The notes under the pieces: model-generated
Seen by the model: only the letters and a program-made list of their open reading frames with translations
What the model was told of the DNA's origin: nothing
The model's database searches: none
In this document: positions 20,158-30,189 of the stretch, one piece after another
Position numbering within the stretch: the first letter of the stretch is position 1
Layout: every line of letters starts with the position of its first letter
Origin: Salinicola aestuarinus
GTDB taxonomy: Bacteria > Pseudomonadota > Gammaproteobacteria > Pseudomonadales > Halomonadaceae
Assembly (NCBI RefSeq): GCF_003206645.1
Contig: NZ_PZJP01000006.1
Coordinates: 262,434 to 326,433, forward strand
Length of the DNA stretch: 64,000 nucleotides
Reading direction: 5' to 3'
Translations under genes and position numbers: made by a program

Positions 20158-21282
20158 TCAGCGTTTGGGAAGGTATTGCAGCGGATCTTGAGGCTGGCCG
20201 TTGACGCGAACCTCGAAATGTAGCTGTACCTGGTCAGCATCCGTCTGCCCCATGGTAGCTATCGTCTCTCCGGCCTCGACGACATCGTTCTCCTTGACTC
20301 TCAACGTGTCGTTATGCGCGTAGGCGCTCAAGAAACGGTCATTGTGCTTGAGGATAATGAGGTTTCCATATCCCCTCACTCCGTCGCCGGCATACACCAC
20401 AATCCCTGGCCCTGCCGCTTTCACAGGTTGCCCCTTTTGCCCGGCAATATCAATGCCGGGGGTGATGCTCGTCTGGTCGTCGAAACTGCTGACCAGGCGG
20501 CCATCGACCGGCCACTGCCACGGCACGTCCTCTACCGGTTTATAGGTCCGGTCAGAGCGATCCGGCGCGCCGCTGGGCTCGCCAGCCACTTCCGTACCCG
20601 CATCGTTGCCGGCAGCGGTACGGGTACTGCTGGCCATGGAAGCAGACGAGGATGACGATTGCGTGTCAGCGCTGGCCGCCGGTGCGCTATCCCCTGCCTG
20701 GCTGGCGTTAGCGGCGGCGCCGGATGACGGTGGCGTCGAGGAAGCCGCCGGCGCGCGCTGATCCCGCGAGGCCACGCTCGACGTCGGCGCTTGTGTCGAT
20801 GATGCGCCTGCCGCGCGGTTCTGGCCACTGCCACCGGTCTGTGTCGAACGGCTCGCGCCAGCCGACGAACCCTCCGCCGAGGGCAGCAGCCACGACGGAT
20901 TGTCCTGGCTGTCGCCAGCGGCACCACGGCTCGCCCCGCCCAGGGGGGTCGCCGTCGCTGCACCGCCGGCACTGCTGGCGACCTGCGGCTGGCTGGAGAG
21001 ACTCGCATTCGGTCTCAGCTTGAGCTGCTGCCCGGGCTGCAGGCGGTAGGGTGGCGAAATGGCATTGATCTGGGCCAGGTCGCGAAAGTCGACCCGATTC
21101 TGCCAGGCGATACCATAGATGGTGTCGCCGTTCTTGACCGTATAGGTGTCGCTGGGTTGACTGCTACGGCTCACCGACAAGTCCTGCACCTGCGGGCGGC
21201 CGCTCGAGGTGGTGCAGGCGTTTAATCCCATGGCCGCGACGGGGAGTAACGAGAGCAACAGCAGAGTACGACGATGGTTCAT
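20158..21282 (-). CDS. nlpD: Murein hydrolase activator NlpD (LysM and degenerate M23 lipoprotein)
   Basis: Outer-membrane lipoprotein that activates the amidase AmiC during septal peptidoglycan splitting. With the start at 21282 it is 374 residues, with lipobox LNAC (C23). A LysM domain lies at about 46-91. A long Ser/Ala-rich linker (about 100-255) leads to a C-terminal LytM/M23 domain. The HxxxD zinc ligand is lost (PGIDIAG in place of H-x-G-x-D), so it should lack hydrolase activity, as in NlpD. A longer frame to 21447 has no signal peptide and was rejected. Confidence 0.93.
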   Translation of the reverse strand: MNHRRTLLLLSLLPVAAMGLNACTTSSGRPQVQDLSVSRSSQPSDTYTVKNGDTIYGIAWQNRVDFRDLAQINAISPPYRLQPGQQLKLRPNASLSSQPQVASSAGGAATATPLGGASRGAAGDSQDNPSWLLPSAEGSSAGASRSTQTGGSGQNRAAGASSTQAPTSSVASRDQRAPAASSTPPSSGAAANASQAGDSAPAASADTQSSSSSASMASSTRTAAGNDAGTEVAGEPSGAPDRSDRTYKPVEDVPWQWPVDGRLVSSFDDQTSITPGIDIAGQKGQPVKAAGPGIVVYAGDGVRGYGNLIILKHNDRFLSAYAHNDTLRVKENDVVEAGETIATMGQTDADQVQLHFEVRVNGQPQDPLQYLPKR

Positions 21283-21335
21283 GAGAAGATTCCTTTTCGT
21301 GGGGAAGCGCCGATCCGCGCCGCTTCGGTTGCCTT

Positions 21336-22250
21336 TCACCCGGATCGGCGCTCGCCGAACCACGCGACGAGCACGACCCCTAGCGCCATCAGACACAGCG
21401 ACAACAGCCACTGTGAACCCTCGCCGGTATACGCCGTGTAGTCCCACGGCAGGTGGTACTGATACGCCAGTGGCACTGCCGCACCGTCGCTGTCCATACG
21501 GTAACTGGCGAGTTGTCGCCAGGGCCAGAGCTGCGGCAGCGAGCCCATGATGAAGCCGGCAATCGTCATCAGCGTGACGCCGTGATGACGGCGTAGCAGC
21601 CAGGACAGCAGCCGCGAGAAAGTGAAGAGCCCCACAGCGCAGCCGGCGCCAAACACCGCAATCAGGGCGATATCCGCACTCTTGATTCCACTCATGATGG
21701 TGGCGTAGAGCCCCATGACGAGCAGTAGAAAACTCCCGGACACCCCAGGGATCAGCATCGCGCTGATCGCGATGGCACCGGCGAGAAACAGCATGCCATT
21801 GCCGGCCTGGCTCATGTCCGGCAGCAGGGCCGGCAGGTAGAGCGCCACCATGGCCCCCAGAAGTACCGGAGACAGGTAGCGCCAGCGCCAGCGCTCGACC
21901 TGACGCCAGACGGCCCAGACCGACGCGAGCACCAGACCGAAGAAAAAGGCGTTGAGCAGCAGCTCATGCTGGGCCATCAACCAGGTGACCAGATGCGCTA
22001 CCGTCACCAGACTGATCAGAATACCGAGCACCAATGGCGCCAGAAACCTCAGGTTGAGATAGCCGATCAGCGCACCCAAGCCCTCTCGGCGCCAGACGCC
22101 GACGGCACCCGGCCCAAAGCGTTTGATGGTCTCGATCAGCTCCTCGTAGATGCCCACGATGAGCGCGATGGTACCGCCGGAAACGCCGGGAACGGCATCC
22201 GCCGCGCCCATGCCCATGCCCTTGAAAACCGTTGCCAAGACACGCTTCAA
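21336..22250 (-). CDS. DUF368 membrane protein (possible polyprenyl-phosphate transporter)
   Basis: Multi-pass inner-membrane protein of 304 residues with the DUF368 signature GAADAVPGVSGGTIALIVGIYE near the N-terminus and a repeat of it later (IPGVSGSFLLLVMGLY). DUF368 members have been implicated in recycling of undecaprenyl phosphate. The start is taken as TTG at 22250 because GGAAGGAG lies seven bases upstream and the pcm stop overlaps it as TTGA. An upstream frame to 22343 lies inside pcm and lacks family resemblance. Its position between pcm and nlpD is uncommon. Confidence 0.85.
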   Translation of the reverse strand: MKRVLATVFKGMGMGAADAVPGVSGGTIALIVGIYEELIETIKRFGPGAVGVWRREGLGALIGYLNLRFLAPLVLGILISLVTVAHLVTWLMAQHELLLNAFFFGLVLASVWAVWRQVERWRWRYLSPVLLGAMVALYLPALLPDMSQAGNGMLFLAGAIAISAMLIPGVSGSFLLLVMGLYATIMSGIKSADIALIAVFGAGCAVGLFTFSRLLSWLLRRHHGVTLMTIAGFIMGSLPQLWPWRQLASYRMDSDGAAVPLAYQYHLPWDYTAYTGEGSQWLLSLCLMALGVVLVAWFGERRSG

Positions 22251-22921
22251 CGAATCACTCCTTCCAGTAGCGGCACGAATCTGACCTCCTCGAGCCGCTG
22301 ATGATCGAATACCTGGCCGCGCCGACGAACCCGGGTGAGCCACTGCCGCCCGCTCTCATCTTCGACCGGGGCGATCAGGACCCCGTTGTCGCGCAGCTGT
22401 GAAAGCAGCGTTGCCGGCAGATGATTGGCGCACGCCGTGAGCAGGATGAGATCGAACGGCGCCGCCTGTGGCCAGCCAAGGCCGCCATCGGCGTGCCGCA
22501 GATAGACGTTGGTCGCGCCGAGCCGCGCCAGGCGCTGCTCGGCGCGCGCCTTGAGTGCAGCGATGCGCTCGACGCTCCAGACCCGCTCCACCAGCCTGGA
22601 GAGAATCAGCGTCTGATATCCCGAGCCGGTGCCGATCTCCAGGACCCTCTGAGGTTCTGCCAGCGCTACCAGCTCGCTCATGCGCGCGACGATCCAGGGC
22701 TGCGACAGCGTCTGTCCCAGGCCCAGCGGCAGCGAGGTGTCCTCGTAGGCCCGGTGCGACAGTGCCTCGTCGAGAAACAGATGGCGCGGTGTCGTCGCCA
22801 TCACCTCGAGCACCTCCGAATGACGCACACCCGCCGCCGCCAGTCGTTCGACCATTCGGTTGCGGGTTCGTTGCGACGTCATGCCGACGCCGTTGAGCTC
22901 TTCAGACGTGTGACAGTCCAT
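22247..22921 (-). CDS. pcm: Protein-L-isoaspartate O-methyltransferase
   Basis: SAM-dependent repair enzyme that methylates isoaspartyl residues in damaged proteins. The SAM motif [16 protein letters not shown] and the family stretch [18 protein letters not shown] are clear. The start is uncertain: ATG at 22921 ([14 protein letters not shown]) overlaps surE by 20 bp, while ATG at 22882 ([10 protein letters not shown]) gives the classical N-terminus but a poor ribosome site. An ATG at 22945 is less likely. The translated length from 22921 is 224. Confidence 0.92.
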   Translation of the reverse strand: MDCHTSEELNGVGMTSQRTRNRMVERLAAAGVRHSEVLEVMATTPRHLFLDEALSHRAYEDTSLPLGLGQTLSQPWIVARMSELVALAEPQRVLEIGTGSGYQTLILSRLVERVWSVERIAALKARAEQRLARLGATNVYLRHADGGLGWPQAAPFDLILLTACANHLPATLLSQLRDNGVLIAPVEDESGRQWLTRVRRRGQVFDHQRLEEVRFVPLLEGVIR

Positions 22922-23654
22922 CCAGCCAACCCTGTACGTCGCCAAGCGTCTGATGACGCGTCAGATCGGTTTGCAGCGGCGTGATCGAGACAAAGCCTCC
23001 CTCGATCGCGGCGAAGTCAGTGTCCGGGCCATCGTCGGCGTTCTCCGACACCGCCGCGATCCAGTAACGATCCCGCCCGCGCGGATCACGCACATGGATC
23101 GGTTGACTCGCCGGCCCGCGATAGCCAAGCCGTGTGACGCGAAATCCGCGGATCTCGCTCCATGGCAGATCGGGGACGTTGACATTGAGCAGGCTTCGCG
23201 GCGGCAGGGACAGGTTACCCGCCGCCTCTACCAGACTGGCCGCGACCTTACCGGCGGTATCGAAGTGGCGCTGGCCGCACAGCGAGATGGCGATCGCCGC
23301 CATGCCCAGATTGCGCCCCTCCATCGCCGCAGCCACGGTACCCGAATAGAGTACGTCGTCACCCAGATTGCCGCCGTGGTTGATACCGGAGATGACGAGA
23401 TCGGGCTTCTCCTCCCACACGCCGTTAACACCCAGATAGACGCAGTCCGCCGGCGTGCCATCGACGCAATAGAACCCCCCGTCCATCGCCGTCAGCGCCA
23501 GAGGGCGCGTGAGCGTCAGCGAGTTGCTCGCGGCGCTCATGTCGCGATCCGGGGCGACGACGCGCAGACGCGCGTGCGGCTCGAGGGCACTGGCCAGCGC
23601 CTTGAGCCCGGGCGCGTGGACACCGTCGTCATTGGATAGCAGCAGTCTTCGCAT
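22902..23654 (-). CDS. surE: 5'/3'-nucleotidase SurE
   Basis: Metal-dependent nucleoside monophosphate phosphatase of stationary-phase survival, 250 residues. The N-terminal [13 protein letters not shown] carries the Asp-Asp metal ligands, and [19 protein letters not shown] is the second active-site motif. The ATG at 23654 has AGGAG seven bases upstream; a GTG directly before it is less likely. It lies between truD and pcm as in most gammaproteobacteria. Confidence 0.95.
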   Translation of the reverse strand: MRRLLLSNDDGVHAPGLKALASALEPHARLRVVAPDRDMSAASNSLTLTRPLALTAMDGGFYCVDGTPADCVYLGVNGVWEEKPDLVISGINHGGNLGDDVLYSGTVAAAMEGRNLGMAAIAISLCGQRHFDTAGKVAASLVEAAGNLSLPPRSLLNVNVPDLPWSEIRGFRVTRLGYRGPASQPIHVRDPRGRDRYWIAAVSENADDGPDTDFAAIEGGFVSITPLQTDLTRHQTLGDVQGWLDGLSHV

Positions 23655-23718
23655 CACTTCGCTCCTGATCGGTCGTGGCTTGTCAGTCTGATCGCGTGAC
23701 GAGTGATTCCCTCGGGCT

Positions 23719-24768
23719 TCACGTCAGGCTGGCGTCCGTGAAAAGCTCGCGCAGCAACGCGGTCGCGAAAGCACCTCTGGGCAGGGTGAACGATAGCTCG
23801 ACGCCATCGTCCGTGGTCCGCCATTCGGGGTCGGCCAGACGCACCCGTAGCGGGCGCCTGGCCTGTCGCGCCCCGGCGGCCTCCAGACCATCGCGCAGCG
23901 TGGGGTGGGCGTTGGCGATCCGGGTTTCGCGCTCGGCGACCTCGCCGGCACTCTCCAGCCGCCCCACGCCCCAGAGCATCGCCGTGGGATGGAGATCTCC
24001 GCTGGCGAGCCGTGCTTCGAGCGCCGCATCGAGGGTCTCGGCGGCGAAACGGCTGTTGCTGCCGTCGAGATTGAACACGTCGCCGGCGATGGCGCGACAC
24101 CAGCTACCATCGGCGACTCGCGCCGACAGCACCTCATTGAAAAGATAGCTTCTGGCCGTCGACAACAGCAGACCCTGGGGGTCATCGCGCTTGCGCCAGC
24201 CGCGGGCGAAAAGGGCTTCCGCGCGCTGCAAATTACGCCCGCCGGGACCGAATCGCTGCGGACCGAAATAGTTGGGTATCCCCTCCGCCACTCGGCGCTG
24301 CCAGCGTTCGAAGGTCGCCGAGGCGGCGGTCGCCTCGCCCCGCAGGCGCAGACTGAAGCGATTGGCGCGGTGCACGCCGCGCTTCAATTTCCGCGGATGA
24401 CGCCGGGCGTCGAGTACCTGAACACCACGCTCGGCGAGGCCGTCGTCCCACCCGGCGGCGAGTTCACGCCCCGGTAGCGCCAGCGACAGCCACTGACGGG
24501 TGACGCCGTCGCGATCCTTCAGCCCGCTGAATCCCACGTCGCGCACCGCAATCTCGGCGCGCTTGGCGAGCAAGCGCGCCAGATCCGGGGTTGTCACACC
24601 TCGCTTCTCGACCCACACCCAGAGATGCTCGCCTTCGCCTTCCGGCGTGAAGCCGAGCACCTCGTCGACCACGAACTCTTCCGGTCGCTGCCGATAGCTG
24701 CCGGCTAGCGTCGGCTCGCCCTCGACATAGGCCCATTGCGGCGGCCAGACAGCTTGCGCTTCGCTCAC
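23719..24768 (-). CDS. truD: tRNA pseudouridine(13) synthase
   Basis: Makes pseudouridine 13 in tRNA-Glu. It is 349 residues, the family length. The catalytic aspartate lies in [15 protein letters not shown], and [15 protein letters not shown] is the TruD insertion-domain hallmark. It overlaps ispF by 4 bp (ATGA). A 64-bp gap separates it from surE. Confidence 0.95.
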   Translation of the reverse strand: MSEAQAVWPPQWAYVEGEPTLAGSYRQRPEEFVVDEVLGFTPEGEGEHLWVWVEKRGVTTPDLARLLAKRAEIAVRDVGFSGLKDRDGVTRQWLSLALPGRELAAGWDDGLAERGVQVLDARRHPRKLKRGVHRANRFSLRLRGEATAASATFERWQRRVAEGIPNYFGPQRFGPGGRNLQRAEALFARGWRKRDDPQGLLLSTARSYLFNEVLSARVADGSWCRAIAGDVFNLDGSNSRFAAETLDAALEARLASGDLHPTAMLWGVGRLESAGEVAERETRIANAHPTLRDGLEAAGARQARRPLRVRLADPEWRTTDDGVELSFTLPRGAFATALLRELFTDASLT

Positions 24769-25250
24769 GAGCCCACCGCTGTCAGCAGTGCCACCGCCTC
24801 GGCGGCGATGCCTTCGCCGCGTCCCGTGAAACCGAGGCGCTCGGTCGTGGTCGCCTTGACGTTGACCGCGCCGATCTCGATACCGAGATCGGCGGCAAGC
24901 TTCTCACGCATGGGGAGAATCCACTCCGCCATGCGCGGGGCCTGGGCGAGAATTGTCGCGTCGAGATTGCCGACGCGGTAGCCCTCTACGTGAATCAGCG
25001 AAACGACATGGCGCAGCAAGGCGCGGCTATCGGCCCCTTTCCAGGCAGGGTCGGTGTCCGGGAAGTGTCGGCCGATATCACCCAGCGCGCAGGCGCCGAG
25101 GAGTGCATCGCTGACCGCATGAAGCAGGACGTCGCCGTCGGAGTGGGCAACGAAGCCGCGGTCGAATGGCAGCCGAACGCCGCCGATCATCAGGTGGTCG
25201 CCCTCTCCAAAACGGTGGACGTCGAACCCGTGGCCGATGCGCAACGTCAT
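24765..25250 (-). CDS. ispF: 2-C-methyl-D-erythritol 2,4-cyclodiphosphate synthase
   Basis: Fifth step of the MEP isoprenoid pathway, 161 residues. Metal ligands lie in GHGFDVHRF and the later [18 protein letters not shown] motif. The C-terminal [21 protein letters not shown] binds the CDP moiety. It overlaps ispD and truD by 4 bp each, so the three genes are translationally coupled. Confidence 0.97.
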   Translation of the reverse strand: MTLRIGHGFDVHRFGEGDHLMIGGVRLPFDRGFVAHSDGDVLLHAVSDALLGACALGDIGRHFPDTDPAWKGADSRALLRHVVSLIHVEGYRVGNLDATILAQAPRMAEWILPMREKLAADLGIEIGAVNVKATTTERLGFTGRGEGIAAEAVALLTAVGS

Positions 25251-25996
25251 GCTTCGATCTCCTGATTGCTGGGGGTATCGCTGGGGGTGTCGTTGGAGCT
25301 ATCGATAAGGGCGTGCTGCAGCGCGAGAATGCGTGCCGCCATACCCAGGTCTTCGGGACGGGTGATCTTGAGGTTGTCGCGGCTGCCCTGCACCAGCCGG
25401 GGCGCCAGCCCCATCGCCTCGATCGCGGAGGCTTCGTCGGTTACCGCCGTGCCAGTAGCGAGAGCGGCATCCAGCGCCTGACGCAGCAGATCGAAACGAA
25501 AAGCCTGCGGCGTCAGCGCGTGCCAGAGCCCTTCGCGGGGCTCGGTATGGCTGACGCGACCGCGCGCATCGGCGCGTTTCATGGTGTCGGCAGCGGGGAC
25601 GGCAAGCAGCGCACCGATCGCTTCGTGCTCCAGCGCTTCGCGCAGAGCCGCTAGATCCTCGAGGGGAACGCAGGGACGCGCGGCATCGTGAACCAGCACC
25701 CAGTCATCGTCGACGGCCTCCTCGGCCAACGACGAAAGCCCCCGGCGCACGCTGTCGGCCCGCTCGCCGCCGCCATCCACACGCTGCCAGCGAGTGAAGG
25801 GGACGTCATCAGGCGCGAAATGCGCATCTTCCGGGTCGAGACACAGCCGGAGTGTCGCCTCGGGAAAGGCGAGATGAAGGCGTTCGAGGGTGCGGGCGAG
25901 CACGCTGCGCCCCTCGAGCGAGAGATACTGTTTGGGACGGTCGGCTTGCATGCGAGTGCCACGACCGGCGGCGGGAACGATCAGCCAGAGCGTCAT
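25247..25996 (-). CDS. ispD: 2-C-methyl-D-erythritol 4-phosphate cytidylyltransferase
   Basis: Third step of the MEP pathway, transferring CMP from CTP. It is 249 residues long. The N-terminal [18 protein letters not shown] carries the catalytic arginine and lysine. [11 protein letters not shown] and [10 protein letters not shown] are the other family motifs. It is coupled to ftsB by a 4-bp overlap. The C-terminus has a short Ser/Asn/Thr repeat ([11 protein letters not shown]). Confidence 0.96.
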   Translation of the reverse strand: MTLWLIVPAAGRGTRMQADRPKQYLSLEGRSVLARTLERLHLAFPEATLRLCLDPEDAHFAPDDVPFTRWQRVDGGGERADSVRRGLSSLAEEAVDDDWVLVHDAARPCVPLEDLAALREALEHEAIGALLAVPAADTMKRADARGRVSHTEPREGLWHALTPQAFRFDLLRQALDAALATGTAVTDEASAIEAMGLAPRLVQGSRDNLKITRPEDLGMAARILALQHALIDSSNDTPSDTPSNQEIEA

Positions 25997-26313
25997 GGCT
26001 GCACCACGCCGGTCCGGGCGGCCGGGCCGGCATCGACATCGACGTCCGGCACCCAGTAAAAATGCTCATCCTGACGCACCATGCCAAGATCGCTGCGGGC
26101 GCGCTCTTCGATCGCGTCGAGACCGTTTTTCAGGTCCACCACTTCCGCCGCGAGACGGTCATTGCGCGCCTTGAGCGTGTCGGTGGCACTTTCGAGCGTG
26201 TCGGCCCGGGCCTGAATGTCGTTGAATTCACGAACACCGCCCTCGCCGCCCCACAGCCGGTACTGCATCAGCCCCAGCATGACGGCCAGAACCAGAATGA
26301 CCCATTTACCCAT
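25993..26313 (-). CDS. ftsB: Cell division protein FtsB
   Basis: Bitopic divisome protein that pairs with FtsL and FtsQ, 106 residues. One N-terminal helix (about 4-21) is followed by a periplasmic coiled coil (30-75) and the conserved ARSDLGMVRQDEHFYW motif. It heads the ispD-ispF-truD run. In many gammaproteobacteria eno lies directly upstream; here a Nudix gene takes that place. Confidence 0.93.
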   Translation of the reverse strand: MGKWVILVLAVMLGLMQYRLWGGEGGVREFNDIQARADTLESATDTLKARNDRLAAEVVDLKNGLDAIEERARSDLGMVRQDEHFYWVPDVDVDAGPAARTGVVQP

Positions 26314-26455
26314 TGCACCCCATCCCGATCGACGATAATCCGTGAACTCACCTGCGACGGCGCCGGACGGCGCGGTCAGCGGGGGGCCACATTATGCCAT
26401 CATCGTGACAGGCGGCCCACCGCCGGCCGCCGGACGCGGTCATCGGACAGTCGCG

Positions 26456-27013
26456 TCAGGCCGAACCGAAATAGCGCTCGCGCTCTTCGGCACCGATGCG
26501 GCTGAGATGGAGCTCGAAGGCATCGCGGCGGCGATCATCGAAGAAGTGCTTGAGCGTTCGCTCGATGGTGGGAAAGGCGAGCTCGTCCCAGGGGATCTCG
26601 CTCTCGGTGAAGAGTTCGACCTCCAGGCTCTCGGGGCCAGCGGCGTAGTCGCCTTCAAGCTCCCCGCGAAAGATCATGTAGACCTGATTGATGTGCGGCA
26701 AACTGATCAGCGTGTAGAGTGACGGCTCGATGACCGCTGCTCGGGCTTCCTCGCGGGTTTCACGCAGCGCGGCCTCTTCGACGGTCTCGCCGTTCTCCAT
26801 GTAACCCGCCGGCAGCGTCCAGAAGCCCTTGCGCGGCGAGATGGCCCGACGACAGAGCAGAACCCGCTCGCCCGCGACCGGCAAGGTCCCGGCGACGATG
26901 CGCGGGTTCTGATAATGGATGGTGCCGCAGGCATCGCAGAGAAAGCGTGGACGGTCATCGTCCTCGGGAACGGCAAAACGCACGGCACTGCCGCAGTGGC
27001 TACAGTAATTCAT
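26456..27013 (-). CDS. Nudix hydrolase with N-terminal zinc ribbon
   Basis: A 185-residue protein. Two CxxC pairs (CSHCG near residue 4 and CDACG near residue 27) form a small zinc ribbon. A Nudix box follows (GYMENGETVEEAALRETREEA), in which the final glycine of the Gx5Ex7REUxEExGU pattern is replaced by arginine. The zinc ribbon recalls NudC (NAD pyrophosphatase/deNADding enzyme), but the protein is shorter and lacks the NudC N-terminal domain, so the substrate is open. It is divergent from a second Nudix gene 82 bp away. Confidence 0.88.
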   Translation of the reverse strand: MNYCSHCGSAVRFAVPEDDDRPRFLCDACGTIHYQNPRIVAGTLPVAGERVLLCRRAISPRKGFWTLPAGYMENGETVEEAALRETREEARAAVIEPSLYTLISLPHINQVYMIFRGELEGDYAAGPESLEVELFTESEIPWDELAFPTIERTLKHFFDDRRRDAFELHLSRIGAEERERYFGSA

Positions 27014-27095
27014 CGGCGCCTCTTGAGTTCGGTGATGCCTTGCAAAGCCTGCCAGGCACCCATCGGAGGGGCCAGCCAAACAGGGGCAGCAACGC

Positions 27096-27746
27096 ATGTT
27101 AGAGAATCTTCGCGAACGCCTGCAAGCGCATCGCCCCGCAAGACTCGACGACGCCTTCACCCAGGCCGCCGTGCTGCTGCCCATCGTCGACCGCCCCGTA
27201 CCGACGCTGCTGTTCACCCGCCGCACCGCGCATCTCACACAGCATGCCGGCCAGGTGGCTTTCCCCGGTGGCAAACGCGAGGCGCAAGATACGGATCTAC
27301 TGGCGACGGCGCTGCGCGAATCCCGTGAAGAGATCGCCCTGCAGGCGGCCAGCGTGGAGGTCATTGGTCGGCTGAGCGATGTCATGTCGCTACACGGCCT
27401 GCGAGTGACACCCTTCGTCGGCATCGTACCGCCGGATCTCCCGCTCGTCGCCGAGCCCGGGGAGATCGCTGCCCTATTCGAAGTGCCACTGACGCACTTC
27501 TTCGAGGATCGACGCACCCACACCGACGTGATCCCGATGGACGATGCGGATGTCTATGTTCCCAGCTACCGTGTCGATGATCACGTCATCTGGGGGCTTT
27601 CGGCGATGATGCTGGTAGAGCTGCTGGCCGTCGGCTTCGCCCAGCCCATCTCGATGACACATCCGCCAGCGCAGGGTGAACTGCACTATCATCCCCGCCG
27701 CCGGCGTGCTACCGCGCCCCTCTCGTCATCATCGCCACCGCACTGA
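27096..27746 (+). CDS. CoA pyrophosphatase (NudL-like Nudix hydrolase)
   Basis: A 216-residue Nudix protein of the coenzyme A diphosphatase group, which cleaves CoA to 4'-phosphopantetheine and 3',5'-ADP. The motif FPGGKREAQDTDLLATALRE and EEIAL follow the GGKxDxxDxxxxxTALRExxEEIGL pattern of that group, and LLFTRRTAHLTQHAGQVAFPGG is the upstream UPF0035 signature. The last 35 residues are rich in Arg, Ser and Pro and are probably disordered. Confidence 0.88.
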   Translation: MLENLRERLQAHRPARLDDAFTQAAVLLPIVDRPVPTLLFTRRTAHLTQHAGQVAFPGGKREAQDTDLLATALRESREEIALQAASVEVIGRLSDVMSLHGLRVTPFVGIVPPDLPLVAEPGEIAALFEVPLTHFFEDRRTHTDVIPMDDADVYVPSYRVDDHVIWGLSAMMLVELLAVGFAQPISMTHPPAQGELHYHPRRRRATAPLSSSSPPH

Positions 27747-27778
27747 GCCATTGCCCGACCCTCTCTGGAGCCGTTGCC

Positions 27779-28477
27779 ATGACCGATACCGCCGATCGTC
27801 CGACTGCCGCCAACCCGGCGCCACCCACCGCGCTCTCGGCCTGCGACGTCAACCGGCTCCCGGCGTTGATCGACGGTCTGGTCGAGCACGGTTTCCACGT
27901 CGGCGAGCGGTTCGTCGACGCCGGCCTCTGTCAATCGCTGTTCAGCGAAATCGAGGCGCTCGAGGCGAACGATGCGCTGCAGGCGGCGGGCATCGGCCGC
28001 GGCGAGACGCATACGCTGCGTCGTGACATCCGCGGCGACGCCATTCGCTGGCTCGACCGAGAGAGCCTGGCGCAGCGGCGCTATCTCGAGCTGATGGGCG
28101 AGCTTCAGCGCGAGATCAACGCAGCGCTCTATCTGGGGCTGTTCGAGTTCGAGGCGCACTTCGCGCACTATCCCCCCGGCGCGTTCTACCGCAAGCATTT
28201 CGACAGCTTTCGCGGACGGGCCAACCGGGTCATCTCGACGGTGCTCTATCTGAACTCGGGATGGCCGGCAGACGCAGGCGGCGAGATGGCCCTGTTCGAC
28301 GAGCATGACACCGAGCGCGAAGTGGGCCGCGTCATCCCCGAGGCAGGCACTTTCGTCTGCTTCCTGTCAGACCGCATTCCCCACGAGGTACTGCCCACCC
28401 AACGTTCGCGCACCAGCATCGCCGGCTGGTTTCGGCGCAACGCCTCGCTCAACAACACTCTCGATCCTGCGCGTTAG
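27779..28477 (+). CDS. 2-oxoglutarate/Fe(II)-dependent oxygenase (prolyl 4-hydroxylase-like)
   Basis: A 232-residue jelly-roll dioxygenase. The iron facial triad is H140-x-D142 (YRKHFDSF) and H202 (RIPHEVLP), and R211 (RTSIAGW) should bind the 2-oxoglutarate carboxylate. The layout matches the bacterial Fe2OG oxygenases related to prolyl hydroxylases (COG3751-type). The protein substrate is unknown. It follows the NudL gene after 32 bp on the same strand, so the two may be co-transcribed. Confidence 0.85.
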   Translation: MTDTADRPTAANPAPPTALSACDVNRLPALIDGLVEHGFHVGERFVDAGLCQSLFSEIEALEANDALQAAGIGRGETHTLRRDIRGDAIRWLDRESLAQRRYLELMGELQREINAALYLGLFEFEAHFAHYPPGAFYRKHFDSFRGRANRVISTVLYLNSGWPADAGGEMALFDEHDTEREVGRVIPEAGTFVCFLSDRIPHEVLPTQRSRTSIAGWFRRNASLNNTLDPAR

Positions 28478-28496
28478 GCGCCCCGTCCCCTTTTGA

Positions 28497-29822
28497 TCAG
28501 CTTGCGCTGGAGGGCGTCGCCGAGTCTGGCATCGCCGTTTCAACTTCCGGCACGACCTGCGACAGGTCTTCCTTGTGCTCGTGCTCAATCGCGCCCTGGA
28601 CGAGCGCTTCGGTGACCATCAGCTCCGCCCCCATGACAGACTGTGGCGGATTGGAGTTGAACGGGGCGACAGGCGTCGGCGCCGGGCGCTGGCTACGTCG
28701 CCAGACAAAAAAGCTGCCCAGCCCGATCCCGAGTGAAGCCAGGCCAAGAAAGAACCCCGCATCGCCCACAAGGGCGATCAACGGCGTGATCAGCGGCGGA
28801 CTCAAGGTCGCGCCCAGGGCGTTGATCAGCAGCAGCCCCTGACTCATGCGCACCAGCGCCCCTGCCGGTGCACGGTCAGCGGCGTGACTCACCGCCACCG
28901 GATAGATGGCAAAGACGCCCCCACCGAGCAAAAACAGGGCTACCGGTAGCAAGCCGGCCACCGCCGGCAGCAGCGCGATCGCCGCACAGATGGCGGTCAT
29001 CGTCGCCGAAATGATGATCAGCACGATCTGGCGGTCATGACGGTCCGACCAGCGGCCAATGGGATACTGCAACAGCATGCCGCCGAGAATCAGCACCGCC
29101 ATCATCTCGCCGATGTTCTGGACGTCGAGCCCACTCCGCTGCAGATAGAGGGGCAGCAGGCTGTAGACCGCAGAAATCACCAGCCCCGAGCCAAAGCAGC
29201 CCATCACCCCGGTCGGCGTCAGCGTGATCAGCCGCCAGGGTGACAGCGGTTCGGAGTGCTCCATCAGCGGTGAGACTCGCGGGATCATCCCCAGCGGCAG
29301 CACCGACAACGACGCCAGGATCGCCACGATCATGAACGGCTGACTGACGCCGGCGCCATCGGCAACGCCGAGTAGCAGCTGACCGACGACACCGGCGCCG
29401 TAAAGCGAAATCATGTAGAGCGCGAGCAGCCGGCCGCGAACGCGGGCATCGGCGGCGGTGAGCAGCCAGCTCTCGATGACCAGATAGACACCCAGCGTCG
29501 CCCACCCGCCGACCAGACGCAGCGTGAACCAGAGCCCCGCGTTGAGCCACAGCCCCTGCAGCAGCACCGTGACCGCGACGAGAGACGCGAAGCAGGCGTA
29601 GGCGCGGATGTGCCCGATGCGCAGTAGCAGCCGGTCATTGACCAGGGCTCCCACCGCCAGACCGATGTAGTACGCCGCCGAGACCCAGCCGATGGTGGTG
29701 GCCGACTCGCCCGCGGCGTCGAGCCGCAGCGTGATTAGCGAGGCGAGGAAACCGTTGCCGATCCCCAGAATGAACAAGCCAAGAAGCGGTGCCAGCGCCA
29801 GAGAGAGCAGCTGCCGAGACAT
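28497..29822 (-). CDS. MFS transporter (YcaD-like)
   Basis: A 441-residue permease with 12 predicted helices. The N-terminus (LGLFILGIGNGFLASLITLRL) and VNDRLLLRIGHIRAYACFAS between helices 2 and 3 resemble the YcaD group of drug/sugar-like MFS proteins. A hydrophilic C-terminal tail of about 55 residues follows the last helix. It is convergent with the dioxygenase gene (20-bp gap). No substrate can be assigned. Confidence 0.8.
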   Translation of the reverse strand: MSRQLLSLALAPLLGLFILGIGNGFLASLITLRLDAAGESATTIGWVSAAYYIGLAVGALVNDRLLLRIGHIRAYACFASLVAVTVLLQGLWLNAGLWFTLRLVGGWATLGVYLVIESWLLTAADARVRGRLLALYMISLYGAGVVGQLLLGVADGAGVSQPFMIVAILASLSVLPLGMIPRVSPLMEHSEPLSPWRLITLTPTGVMGCFGSGLVISAVYSLLPLYLQRSGLDVQNIGEMMAVLILGGMLLQYPIGRWSDRHDRQIVLIIISATMTAICAAIALLPAVAGLLPVALFLLGGGVFAIYPVAVSHAADRAPAGALVRMSQGLLLINALGATLSPPLITPLIALVGDAGFFLGLASLGIGLGSFFVWRRSQRPAPTPVAPFNSNPPQSVMGAELMVTEALVQGAIEHEHKEDLSQVVPEVETAMPDSATPSSAS

Positions 29823-30189
29823 AGGGCCGACGAACCTCGAATGGAGCCGCAGCGCCAGGGTCGCGGCGATGAAGCAAGACTAAGGAAGGGAACGCTCACC
29901 CGTTCGCGGATGAAAGCGAGCGTACTATACGGCCGCGCCTGATCGACAAGAAGAGGAATAACGGTGCAAAACGGCGCCATACCCGGGCTGATACGAGCGC
30001 CTCCCCATCGGCGGTGTCGTGTCAAGACGGCGCCTCTCCCGGCACAGGGACCCGGACTACCTCCAGTGCAGACTGTCGCTCCACGCGCTCTCCCCGCCCC
30101 GTCGATCCCGCCTCGGCGGTTTTTGCCGTCACAAGCGCGTATGCTTTAGCGGTTAGCAGGCTAGTTTTCAATCCCGAACCGCAGGCGCC
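29823..30189. other. Intergenic region between two divergent MFS genes
   Basis: This 367-bp stretch separates divergent MFS genes and should contain both promoters. It has AT-rich patches (around 29925-29940 and 29950-29965), but I could not pick a convincing -35/-10 pair or operator. No open frame with a ribosome site was found. Confidence 0.4.

Noticed and set aside
20400..21000. Ser/Ala-rich low-complexity stretch as a DNA repeat
   Set aside because: It is the irregular linker of NlpD; no exact repeat unit is visible.
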